Assembly: GCA_964036195.1 (NCBI GenBank)
Contig: OZ038460.1
Coordinates: 6,637,504-6,701,503, forward strand
Source of the DNA: Sphaerolaimus hirsutus
Taxonomy: Eukaryota > Nematoda > Chromadorea > Monhysterida > Sphaerolaimidae
Direction of reading: 5' to 3'
DNA: 64,000 bases
The first letter of the stretch is position 1; each line of letters opens with the position of its first letter. Below, in pieces: positions 10,382-20,878 of the stretch. The notes beneath the pieces were generated by a model. That model did not search any database, was not told where the DNA came from, and saw nothing but the letters and a program-made list of their open reading frames with translations. Made by a program: the position numbers and the translations under genes.

Positions 10382-12346
10382 TAGGGTGTCAAATTTCCGT
10401 TTCCGTTGTCCGTTTACGCCTTTCCGCAGGAAAATTTTTTACCTTTCCGTTTTCCGTTTTCCGGCAGCTGAAACATTTTTACCTTTCCGTTTTCCGTTTT
10501 CCGGCAGCTGAAAATTTTTTACCTTTCCGTTTTCCGTTTTCCGGCAGCTGAAAATTTTTTACCTTTCCGTTTCCGTTTTTCCGGCCCATTTTTCCGTTTT
10601 CCGGCTGAAAAATTTTTACCTTTCCGTTTCCGTTTTACCAGGCCATTTTTCCATTTTCTGGCTCGATTTTCAGTTTTCTGGCATTTTTCCATTGTTTTTC
10701 CAATCTGTATTTATCTTCATTTGGCTCATCCCATTGTGTTGTTTTTGTCTCTTGGAGCAGCATTGACAACTGGGATTTCAGGGTCAGTGAAACAGGTGCT
10801 GTGAACCCAATTGGGTCATATGCTGACACCAATAATTTATTCAAGTTTTGTCTGGTTGGTGTTGTGACCTGTCAATTTGCAATTGTGGTGTTGATATTGC
10901 CAGCATGTCCATTCAGTGATTTTATTTCATGCCCATTACTGCGACAATTTTATTCACTTTTGGACTCCTGTCATTTTCTGCTATTTTATTCATGACTGAT
11001 CTGGAGTTTGACAGCCATTCCCTCATGTTCATAGAACATTGGTTAAATAAAGCTTTGACTTTGTAATATAGTTCTAAAGCTTCAACTTCATTCGTGACAC
11101 TCATGATGAAGTTATCAACGTAAATGTTGTTTATTATCATCGCCAACTGGTTTCGTTCCCCTTCATTTTCTTCATATTCATTCATGTTGTTTATTGTCAC
11201 ATTTAAATGGTATTTTATGACTGCTCCCAAAATTGCTGGGCTGCAGACAAGTCCAAACAGTACACATTTAAAACAAAGTACTATTAAGTTATTTTCAGTT
11301 ACTGGTTTTGAGGCATCTTTCAGCCAGAAAAATCGTGTGTAGTCTCTAGCTTGGTCATGCAATCCTATTTGCAAAAATGCCTTTTCAATATTGGCAATTA
11401 ATGCTAGATTGCCTGCCCTGAACCTCAGGAGTAGGCCCAGTGCTAATGGTGTTGTAATTGGTCCTCTAAAAAGGCACTCGTTGAAACTGGGCTTACCTCC
11501 ATCGTACATGATTCTGCATGATGTCAATTTGTCCGGCGTGATTACTGGCTGGTGTGGCAGATAATGAATCCCCTTGTTGTCTGTTTTGTCGTCACAGATC
11601 TCAATTATTCCCTTTTCTAGTTGGTCGTCCAAAACTTTCCGGTATTGTTCAAATAAGTTTGGATCTTTGTTGAATCTTCTTATCAGTGATTTAAACTGCA
11701 CCAAGGCTTCTGCTTTTCCCATGGGCAGGTCACTGATACTCTCTTTATACAGCCAGTCAATATAGTATTGTTTGTTGTTGTCGTTGAATTTTATGCTATT
11801 TATTATCATCTCCTCTGCAATGTTGTCATCAATTGCATAGGGGTCATCAGTGATTCCCACTGCTTCTAGACTGTGAAACTGTCATAGTGTTTCCTTTCCT
11901 ATGGCCACTATGGCTACTTTTTGATGATTTTTTGTTGGTCCAGTTAAGCTTGAACTACAAGTGAAGTTACAGGCATAATCCATAGTTGCAGAATTTACAG
12001 CTACCACAATCAAAGCCAAACAGGCAAACCTGCATGCAGGTTTTCCTTCTGCAAATTTGTCTATTACCATGCTAATTTCACTTCTTTTTTTTCCGTTTCC
12101 GTGAAAATTTTGCTTTCCGTTTTCCGTTTTCCGGCATTTCATTTTTCCGTTTTCCGTTTTCCGGCCGACAATTTTTTTTTACCTTTCCGTTTTCCGTTTT
12201 CCGCTGAGTGATATTTTTTTACCTTTCCGTTTTCCGTTTTCCGGCAGAAATTTTTTTTTACCTTTCCGTTTTCCGTTTTCCGTAAAGTGAAAAAATTTTA
12301 CCTTTCCGTTTTCCGTTTTCCGTAAAAAAATTTTTTTGACACCCTA
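10382..12346. mobile_element. hAT-like element with TTTCCG arrays carrying a BEL/Pao pol fragment
   Basis: The TIRs TAGGGTGTCAAATTT (10382) and TTTTTTGACACCCTA (ending 12346) are flanked by a perfect 8-bp duplication ATTATGAC at 10374-10381 and 12347-12354. Arrays of TTTCCGTTTTCCG run inward from both ends (10396-10640 and 12085-12330). Between them lies a minus-strand BEL/Pao polymerase fragment without LTRs. Either the element captured a retrotransposon piece and moved with it, or a BEL element inserted and lost its ends. The intact TIR and TSD fit the first reading at least as well. Confidence 0.8.
10635..12142 (-). pseudogene. BEL/Pao reverse transcriptase fragment
   Basis: The reading frame from 11860 to 10922 has 312 codons with typical Pao RT sequence. 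It shows the N-terminal LP.G.AEALV region, a PITTP-like segment and a palm motif YVDN at about 11110-11121. In active members the last position is Asp (YVDD), so one catalytic metal ligand is replaced by Asn. A second frame, 10844-10635, carries YDPIGFTAPV, the conserved Pao motif after the RT. Upstream residues (12142-11882) lie across a stop. There are no LTRs, gag, RNase H or integrase. It is a dead fragment. Confidence 0.8.
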
Positions 12347-12568
12347 ATTATGACATATTTTCAATCGTTTATGGCTATATGTTTATGTTCCTGCAATAAC
12401 TTCACCTTTTAGCTGAGTGACGAACAATGAACTGCCCATTGAAAGCTCCCCTGTCATGATGTTTATTGTTTGACTGAAAAATATATCTCTGGAAATTTAA
12501 ACAATTTATAAACATTGTTGTGGTTCTGTGAACTCACTTAAGTTCAATGGACGACTATGACATCAGCC

Positions 12569-13050
12569 GTACGTCGCCTAGAGCCCACTAGTGATGGTAA
12601 AGCGCCAAGAAAAACGGCGCCAGGCGCCAATGGCGCCATGGCGCCATTCAAAAAATTGGGCGCCAGAGAAAATGGCGCCACAGCGCCATCTAAAAAAATG
12701 GCGCCGGGGCGCCAAAGGGCGCCAGTAACAATGGCGCCAGGCGCCAAAATGGCGCCAACAATAAAATTCTGTATTTCAGCGTGTATATCGTCACAGAAGC
12801 ATTTATAGAACAGCAAGTGTTATACCGTTTTGTACGTCGCCTAGAGCCCACTAGTGATGGAAAAGCGCCAAGAAAAATGGCGGCAGGCGCCAATGGCGCC
12901 ATGGCGCCATTCAAAAAATTGGCGCCGGGCGCCAAAGGTCGCCAGAAAAAATGGCGCCACGGCGCCATCTGAAAAAATGGCGCCGGGGCGCCAAAGGGCG
13001 CCAGAAAAAATGGCGCCAGGCGCCAAAATGGCGCCAACAATAAATGGTGA
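12569..13050. repeat. Tandem duplication of a GGCGCC-type element end
   Basis: Two head-to-tail units of about 263 bp each start GTACGTCGCCTAGAGCCCAC, then TAGTGATGG and a GGCGCC array, ending in AACAATAAA. The same inner sequence recurs after the arrays near 13470-13530 and, reversed, at 58870-58960. It belongs to one GGCGCC subfamily. The second unit runs into a C-rich TACCGTA fragment at 13050. Confidence 0.65.
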
Positions 13051-13865
13051 TGAATTATCCCCCCTTGAATTATCCCCCCTTTTCTGATGGTGAAAAGTCA
13101 CAAAAACTCATTTCATAATGAATACCGTATTACCTCGAATTATCCCCCCTTGAATTAACCCCCCCCCCTCGAAATACCCCCTTAAATTTCGGCTGAGGAA
13201 ATAATAACCCCCCCCCCCCTCGAAATATCCCCCCTAAAATAGAGCGTAACGTGAACGTACATGACAAATACCGCAGTTTGTGATCTGTACTAGTGATGGA
13301 AAAGCGCCAGGAAAAATGGCGCCATTCAAAATAATGGCGCCGGGCGCCAGAGGGCGCCAGAGAAAATGGCGCCAGGCGCCAATGGCGCCACGGCGCCATC
13401 TGAAAAAATGGCGCCGGGCACCAAAGGGCGCCCGAAAAAATAACGCTGGGCGCCTAAATGGCGCCAACGATAAAAGACACTATTTTAGCAGGTATATCAT
13501 AACAGAAGCTTTTTTAGAAGAGCAATATGTTACCGTATATGCTCTAAATACCCCTTGAATTAATTCCCCTTCGAAATACCTAAGGTCTGAGCAAGCTGGG
13601 GAAAAATAACCCCCACTCGACACCCCCGTCTGTAATAAGGTACATAAACACATCATGTTTGCAATGAATATGATCTTTTAATGGCTGCCAATTTACATTG
13701 CAGCTATATGTACCGTATTACCTCGAAATATCCCCCCTTGAATTAACCCCCCCCCTCAAAATGGGCTGAGGAAACAATAACCCCCCCCTCGAAATATCCC
13801 CCCCTTTGGAATGATGTACCCCATGTACATAATAAATACGTCATGTATGCAATGTACATGATGTA

Positions 13866-14118
13866 TACCGTATTTCCTCGAAATACCCCCACCCCCCCCT
13901 CAAAATGGGCACTATGAATTTGTGGTCCGGGAAATGCATAACAGATGTTCAAAACACTTACTGTGTTACATTAGAACATCGTTTATACTATCTACATCCT
14001 TATATAAGGCTGTAAAAACTCTTAAATGGTGGTTATTGTTGCATTTTTCACGTTTTTCTCTCAAAATTTTCACTCTTAAAAAATAAACCCCCGGGGGGTA
14101 ATTCGAGGAAATACGGTA
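13866..14118. mobile_element. TACCGTATTTCC element with demonstrable TA target duplication
   Basis: The ends are TACCGTATTTCCTCGAA and TTCGAGGAAATACGGTA. It sits in the middle of a second TACCGTA-family unit (from about 13711 to 14371). The relative at 51152-51585 has the same point uninterrupted (GATGTATATTACTG near 51321). Filled against empty site shows duplication of TA only. Confidence 0.75.
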
Positions 14119-14581
14119 TTACTGTTAATTTGCATTGCAGCTACACATAGACTAGTTTGTGTAGCTATCTACGTTTTTATGTCCAAATATATCCTGTTTG
14201 GACACATTTATTACCTGTTTTGGGTATGCAAATGCCTACTATTTACTACAATCCTTACGAAAATTTCTGACGAAATAATAAAAAAAAACCTCGAATTAAC
14301 CCCCTCTCAAATTTTGCTGGCGAAATAATTAACCCCCATGGGGGTATTTCGAGGTAAGACGGTATTTCCTCTAAATCCCCATAGGGGGTTTATTTTTCAG
14401 AGTGAGAATTTTGAGGGGGTTTAACGAGGGGGGTATTACAAGGGGGTATTATTTTGCCAGAAATTTTCGATGGGCTTTTACCTACCCAAAACTGGTGATA
14501 AAAGTAACAAAACAAGATATATTTAGATGTATCAGATGTATTTAGAAGGTTACACAAACTAGTCTAGTGTGTGGCTGTGAT

Positions 14582-15462
14582 TAGTGATGGAAAAGCGCCA
14601 GAGAAAAGGGCGCCAGGCGCCAATGGCGCCATGGCGCCATTCGGAATGTGGGCGCCAAGCGCCAAGGGCGCCACGGGAAAAGGGCGCCAGGCGCCAAGGG
14701 CGCCATGGCGCCATTCGGAATGTGGGCGCCAGGCGCCAATGGCGCCATAGAAAGAGGGCGCCAAGCGCCAAGGGCGCCATTTAAAAAATAGGGCGCCAAG
14801 CAAAATAAGTGTGTACAGTACCCTGAGTGTTCTAAAAACATTTTTCTAGAAATTTCGAGCACACATTTACGTGTTTATTCACTTTCTCCAGGATGTAAAT
14901 AATTAACAAAAGTGAGACAAACCCATTTAGCATAACATCATACCCCCCGTTACATTCAATTCAAACACGATGAAAATTGTCATTTTACAAAAAAAATTAT
15001 TCAGTTCATATAACACAAATTAGGTTCTATTGCTTCCTGCTCACAAATGTTTTCTGGAAATGGACAAAAACGGTAATATGACAATTTGAATCCATTGATT
15101 ATGGGTTTGCAAGTTCGACGGTTCATCATTCTCAACTTCTGATCAGTCAGATGCGTCTGATGAACCGATGGACGAAAAAAATTGCACCCACTCTTAACCC
15201 TTCATCCATTTTAATGGCGATTTTCGATTATCCACTGACGGTCACCTTGTAACCATGCTGGCGCCATTTTGGCGCCCCTTTAGGGCAGGGCGCCACAGAA
15301 AAAGGGCGCCAAGCGCCAAGGGCGCCATGGCGCCTTTCAGAAAGTGGGCGCCAGGCGCCAGGGGCGCCACAGAAAAAGGGCGCCAAGCGCCAATGGCGCC
15401 ATGGCGCGGCGCCCTTTGGCGCCCTCAAATGGCGCCAGCGCCATGGCGCCATTCCATCACTA
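14582..15462. mobile_element. GGCGCC hAT-like element, 881 bp
   Basis: TAGTGATGGAAAAGCGCC to GCGCCATTCCATCACTA, flanked by a perfect 8-bp duplication GCTGTGAT (14574-14581, 15463-15470). About 200 bases at each end are GGCGCC words spaced by short A-rich or T-rich tracts. The centre (15060-15240) matches the centre of the copies at 21122-22026 and 61385-62176. Open frames reading GAMAPF/WAPGA-type peptides are by-products of the array. Confidence 0.85.
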
Positions 15463-15684
15463 GCTGTGATGCATATCGGCATCGATAAATACATCATGTA
15501 CATTGTGTACATGATGTAACTTTTTTCCAGACGGGGGTATTTCGAGGGGGTGTACTTTTTCACTCAGCTCGAAAATACCTGGGGGTATTTCGAGGGGGGG
15601 TTTATTCGAGGGGGGTATTTCAAGGAAAAATGATACATTGACTGCTTTGTGTAACGATCAACGATAAAATGTCCAAAAATGTCC

Positions 15685-16123
15685 TACCGTAAATTTTCTT
15701 ATTCGACGACAGTGTTCCAATAATACGACATCTCCAATAGTGCGACAGGTTTGGGCACGTCGTGTGAGAATAACGCGACACTCTCCAATAGTATGACACT
15801 CTTCAATAGTGCGACACCTGAGAAAAAATTAAAAACAACGTAACGATGTCGCAATCTGCGGAAGCCGCGGATTCCGCGCTTTTGGTTCACAAGGGTCGCT
15901 GGGCAGTTCGCAAGAGCGCCAGCCGCGTCACAACCGCCACTATTTACCATGTGCATTGCTTTACTATGTCATGCTCACGTTTGAGTTATGTGCACAGTGA
16001 CGTTGTTGATTTGATGAAAAATATAATACGACACTCTATAAATGCGACATCTCCAATAGTACGACACCTAAAAATGTGCTGAAAAAAAAATACGACTGTC
16101 GTATTATTAGAGAATTTACGATA
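15685..16123. mobile_element. TACCGTAAATTTTC variant element
   Basis: The ends TACCGTAAATTTTCTTATTC and AGAGAATTTACGATA are inverted. Subterminal words (TCCAATAGTGCGACA and relatives) repeat inward from both sides. This subfamily uses words unlike the C-run type but shares the first seven terminal bases. Confidence 0.65.
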
Positions 16124-16632
16124 TTAGGTCACATTTATTCTCAGAATTTTGGCGCCACTTCTGGCGCCATCCAAAACAATGGCGCCGGGCGCCAAATTGG
16201 CGCCAGCGAAAATGGCGCCAAGCGCCAAGGGCGCAATGGCGCCATTCGAAATAATGGCGCCAGGCGCCAGATGGCGCCAGAGAAAAGGGCGCCAAGCGCC
16301 AATGGCGCCATGGCGCTGGCGCCCTTTGGCGCCATTAAAGGGTGCCAGCGCCATGGCGCCATTCCATCACTAATCTGTACTATGCAGAACACACGTTAAA
16401 ACTGATGATTAAGTGACGTTAGGGAAGGGTTTTTGTGTATATGCAGTAATATAAATATGCCTAAAAACACATATAAATCGATATGTGATTGTTCGATTTT
16501 TCTACGTCTGCGTATGGGGAATTTCCAAAAATTTCTGGCGAAATAATAGACCCCCCCCCCTCGAATTATCCCCCCTCAAATTTTGCTGGCGAAATAATAA
16601 ACCCCCTGGGGGTATTTCAAGGTAATACGGTA

Positions 16633-17570
16633 TAATCAATCATATTTCCTGTGAATCAAGGGCTTTATTTTTTCACCAGTCATTTTAAGGGGAGTTCATT
16701 CATAGGTCTTTTCCAGGTGGGGGTCTCTTATTTCGCCAGGTAAATTTATTTTTTCGCCAGCAATTTAACCAGGTCAGAACCAGCTGGTGAAAAAATGACC
16801 CCGCCTATCAAATAAGCCCCATTTTAAATTGACACCCCCTCAAAATTTGCTGGTGACAAGGAAATGTGGTATAACATAAGTCATTTGTGTTTGACATGCA
16901 TAGTGCATTATACGGATCACAAACTGTAGTTTTTGTCAAGTGTATGCTCTCTTTACACTCAATTTAGGGTTGTATTTCAAGGGGGCCTGTTTTTCTCCAG
17001 CTCACGCAGACCTGAAAGTACCTAACTCGAGGAGGGTATTTCAAGGAAATATGGTATACTTATAAAAAATTATATTGGTACCACTAACAATTCTATTAAT
17101 TTTTTGTTTACTTTTCCTCAAGTGCACTTTTTCATTGGTAAGTATCTGAAGGGAGAATTACCATTCTGCCAGAATTTTTACCATTTAATTATATAAGGTA
17201 GTGCATAATCAGTGTTTTGCCAGCCTAATACATTATCAATTACCAACTATGAAAATGCATTTTCAAACAATCAAACTCTTCCAAAATGACTTCTGTAGGC
17301 CACCCAAATATATGAAATATTTAAATTATAAATAATCAATCAATGATTTTCGGTTGGAAACAAATTATTTAAGTTGAACTAATTGACGTTATTTTCAAAT
17401 GCTGGGCATATTTGACGATTTGCAGTTTATGTGTTTAAAACAATGAAAACCAAAACTTTAAATGCTAGCAAAAATTACCATAGTAAATGTGTAAAATACC
17501 ACCTAAATGATATCATTCACAGATTTTTCCACTAGAATATTGCAAAATTTAACCTCTCATCTCGACACTG
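16633..17570. other. Gene-free AT-rich stretch
   Basis: Worn TACCGTA-type pieces (TTTCGCCAG, GGGGGTATTTC words) occupy 16640-17060. From 17100 to 17570 the sequence is low-copy and AT-rich, and its end (17500-17570) matches the inner part of the GGCGCC subfamily. No gene is seen. Confidence 0.35.
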
Positions 17571-18300
17571 TGGCGCCATTTCTGGCGCCATCCAAAATAA
17601 TGGCGCCGGGCGCCAAATTGGCGCCAGCGAAAATGGCGCCAAGCGCCAAGGGCGCCATGGCGCCATTCGAAATAATGGCGCCAGGCGCCAGATGGCGCCA
17701 TAGAAAAGGGCGCCAAGCGCCAATGGCGCCATGGCGCTGGCGCCCTTTGGCGCCATTCAATGGCGCCAGCGCCATGGCGCCATTCCATCACTACTGCCCA
17801 CATCTATGCACAAATTTTTCTACCATTAAATTGCAGAACAATTTTTTTGGCGCTGGCGCTATTGGCGCTTGGCGCCACTACACTCTGGCACCATTGGCGC
17901 TGAGGTTCAGAAAAGCGCTATGGCGCGTTTGGCGCTTGGCGCCATTTTGCTCTGGCGCCATTGGCGCTTGGCGCCAGGGTCAGAAAAGCGCCATGGCGCT
18001 TTTTCCATCACTACACTAGATTAACCTGCTCAAAATTTGCTGATGAAATTATAAACCTTCCTCCTATAAACTTATAAATTTTTCCTGGCGCTTTTCCATC
18101 ACTAGTCATGAGTAGTGATGTAAAAGCACCATGGCGCTGTCGCCTGGCCCTATGGCTTAAGCAAAAAGCGCCATGGCACTTTTGGCACTTGGCGCTAACT
18201 GGCTGTGGCGCCATTGGCGCTTTAGCGCCATGCCCACGAAAAGCGCCATGGCGGTTTTGGCGCTGGGCGCTATTTTTACCTGGCGCCAGGAACAAATAGG
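17571..18300. mobile_element. Cluster of GGCGCC-type element ends
   Basis: Three right termini (CATCACTA ending near 17795, 18014 and 18104) and one left terminus (TAGTGATGTAAAAGC from 18113) lie within 730 bp. The last two are separated by exactly 8 bases (GTCATGAG, 18105-18112). The cluster reads as repeated insertion into the same family with loss of partner ends. Confidence 0.6.
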
Positions 18301-18757
18301 AACAATTCCTTTGGCGTTTCTTTTTGGAGGGGGGGGGGGGTGCGGAGCGTAATTCACGCTGGATTTGCATATTCAACAAGGGTGACCTATTCAAGGGGGG
18401 TTATTATTTCATCAGGAATGTTTGAGAATAATCATAGTAAGAAGAGAAGAGTACAGGTACTCTTTAGAGGATACATAATTAGTACACGTATTTACTTGTT
18501 ACTCGAGTATACACATTTTTAAGTAAAAGCAAAATGACATCGCTGCCTTGGCTAATTGCTTCACTGATGCTATGGCTAGTAGGTTTACTGGAACCTTTGG
18601 TATCATGTCCACTTGCCATCCCACTAGTAGGATCACTGCCTCCTTGTCCTTGGGAGTGGAGGGACATTTCCGTTGTAGTCACCAAATCTTCCTCGGGGCA
18701 ATCATACCCGTTTTTGTCAATTTCCTTTTTCAATTCACCTGTGTGTTATTCTAATAA
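18301..18757. other. Interval without supported gene
   Basis: A G-run at 18329-18339 and STOP-rich AT sequence. An 84-codon minus-strand frame (18733-18479) has no recognised features and no splice context. Confidence 0.3.
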
Positions 18758-20352
18758 TAATTGAGGCGTCTAATTCTAAAAGTCGACAAGTCCACAAAAT
18801 GTGATTTTGAGTAAATCGCATTTTAAGTTTCCGATCCAATTCCAGTCCCGTGGTGCATCGTAGTGATGTAAAGGCACCGGGGCACCGGTGCCCCGGTGCT
18901 GGGCACCGAAGGGCACCAGCACCGGTGCTGGTGCGGTGCCATTGCAATCTTCAGGGGTGCCATGCCGGTGCCGGTGCCATTTTTTTCAGAATAGCACCGG
19001 TGCCGGTGCGGTGCGGTGCCATTTTTTTGCCGGTGCCAAAGGTGCTAGCACCAGGGCAAAGTAAAAGGCACCGGGAAAGGCACCGGCCAAGGCTTCATGT
19101 GCTGTGCAATTTTGTCCATAGTATGTGCTTATTCATATTTCAAAAAACAGCGATATATTTAGCCAACCGTTTTTGCCTATTTGGTAAACCTCCCATCAAA
19201 TAAATATATCTACTGTGAAATCCATTATACCCGATACGTGATCTGATGAGCGAATCTAAAATTTTGTTGAATTTTCAATCATTTTTATAGTTTATATTTA
19301 TCTTAATTTTTTGTTCAAAATTTGTTGTCAGTTTATGACAGCGATATTTCCATTCTCTGTACAGCAACGACTCCGATCAGTAGACAATAGTGGCTATGGA
19401 CATTGTAATGAATTAAATATTTTATCTTTCATTTGTAATTATTGTAATTGCTTCATAAAAGTGATTGCCACATCATTCTGATCATTTTAAGTGCTCAACC
19501 ATCAAAATCGGTTGAAAATTCATGGAAATATGCACTTCCAAAGGTGAGACCACTGAGAAACTGCCCGATATTTACTTCAGAAATTCCAGCCCGGTGCGGT
19601 GCCTTTCGGTGCTAGCACCGGCAACCCGCCGGTGCCCTTCGGTGCCGGTGCCATTTTTTCCAAAAGGCACCGGTGCCGGTGCGGTGCGGTGCCATTTTCT
19701 GGCCGGTGCCCCAGGGTGCCAGGTGCCCTTTTCATGCGTTGGCAAAGGTGCCGGTGCGGTGCGGTGCCATTTTTCCCGGTGCCTTTAACATCACTAGGTG
19801 CATGTCCAATTTGGCTCTCTCATGCTTTTCATAAAGTTCCATATGTTGACAATAAAGTGTCAAATTTTCAGCCCCTGCTCTCAACGTATATGTGAAAAAT
19901 AGGATGTCCATAAAATTCCATTCGGTCAGAGCAAAACTGTTTCGGGGAGGGAAATGGACTTGTCGACTTCTTGCACGCGAGCACGTTTTTGTTCCCGGGG
20001 AAGCCGAGGCTGCCTTATGGGAAAATTATGGACTTGTCGCCTTTTAGAAATCGGTTTCCATAGTGGACTTATCACATTTCTTACATTTTTTTCCCATAAA
20101 AATAGAAGTGGAGGATGGACTTGTCGCCTTTTAGCCCAAAACTAAGTGGACTTGTCGACTTCTTGCCCTAAGTTTTTGCATTTTTCCCAAAAAATGTCAA
20201 ATTTGGCATTTTGCCATATGGGAATGTGAGGTCAAAAAATTTATGGAAAATGATGAAAAATGTACAGAAGTAGCCCCATATGACGTTTCCGGGCCTAACT
20301 CGAAATTTTCATATTTTGGACTTGTCAACTTTTAGAATTGGACGCCTCAATT
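18758..20352. mobile_element. Element with GGACTTGTCGAC subterminal words
   Basis: The ends TTGAGGCGTCTAATTCTAAA (18762) and GAATTGGACGCCTCAA (20351) are inverted. The word TGGACTTGTCGAC or its complement recurs at about 18785, 19952, 20030, 20058, 20115, 20148 and 20318. A GGTGCC hAT-like element (18861-19796) is inserted inside. Related ends occur in HMBOX1 intron 11 (about 41080-41455). Confidence 0.65.
18861..19796. mobile_element. hAT-like element with GGTGCC arrays
   Basis: Termini TAGTGATGTAAAGGCACC and GGTGCCTTTAACATCACTA. Arrays of GGTGCC/GGCACC fill the first 220 and last 210 bases. The flanks GGTGCATC and GGTGCATG are a near match to an 8-bp duplication with one extra base at the left junction. 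The terminus is shared with the GGCGCC subfamily but every reiterated hexamer is changed to GGTGCC. Confidence 0.7.
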
Positions 20353-20478
20353 GTATGGTTTTTGTATCAATACATAGTTTAGCTCACTTCATGATTTCAA
20401 GCACATGCAAATGTAACAGGTGTTATTAGGATGCACTACAGTTGGGAACACGAACTGACCCGAACTGAACTAAAATAA

Positions 20479-20681
20479 TGGCGCTGCACACGCTAGTTTA
20501 CCGTCAGATTTTAGTAAACTCATAAATCACCCGTGAACGCATTTTAGTTTACCAGAATGACGTATCTGTCAACTGTAGTTGATGGGGATTCCGAATAACT
20601 CATTCCGGTCAACTCAAAAGCATGCAAAGCCGATTTATGAGTTTACCAAAATCTGGTGGTAAACTAGCGTGTGCACGCGCA
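20479..20681. repeat. Foldback repeat with TTTACC arms
   Basis: GCACACGCTAGTTTACC on the left pairs with GGTAAACTAGCGTGTGC on the right, with further pairing inward (ACTCATAAATC/GATTTATGAGT). A shorter relative lies in intron 3 of the kinase gene (about 62985-63125). Confidence 0.7.
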
Positions 20682-20878
20682 ATACATATTTACGTCTACT
20701 CAAAAAATAAACGGTGTTCGCATCAAATTCAGCAGTCAGTTTACAAAATGTAGAACTGACGCCGATCTCCCGCTACAGGGGCATATGGAGCTGTAATTTA
20801 GGGGGAATATTTGCGACATTCCCCCCCCCCCAAACAATACACCAACAGGGGAACACAATCGAAACCCTTTAATGCTAC

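Larger units (their letters stand above)
13291..16372. mobile_element. Composite GGCGCC hAT-like element, 3.1 kb
   Basis: The left terminus TAGTGATGGAAAAGCGCC and right terminus GGCGCCATTCCATCACTA are flanked by a perfect 8-bp repeat ATCTGTAC (13283-13290, 16373-16380). The empty site occurs once, undivided, in the paralogous element near 9205-9225. Later insertions sit inside it: TACCGTA units at 13531-14118 and 15685-16123, and a second hAT-like element at 14582-15462. No transposase is visible. Confidence 0.8.
13123..16632. mobile_element. TACCGTATTACC element split by a 3-kb hAT-like insertion
   Basis: The left end TACCGTATTACCTCGAA is at 13123 and the right end AGGTAATACGGTA at 16632. 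The pieces 13123-13290 and 16373-16632 together equal the uninterrupted relative at 8973-9380 in reverse orientation. They share CGCAGTTTGTGATCTGTAC followed by TGCAGAACACACGTTAA. The intervening sequence is the composite described next. Confidence 0.8.

Noticed and set aside
14559-15563. Long open frames on both strands encoding GAMAPF, WAPGA or RHWRLAPF repeats (also at 2054-2425, 12544-13467, 16076-16399, 17507-18019, 21076-22076, 61243-62388)
   Set aside because: They follow the GGCGCC arrays of the hAT-like elements. The array has no stops in most frames, and the same peptides appear on both strands and in every copy. They are by-products, not genes.
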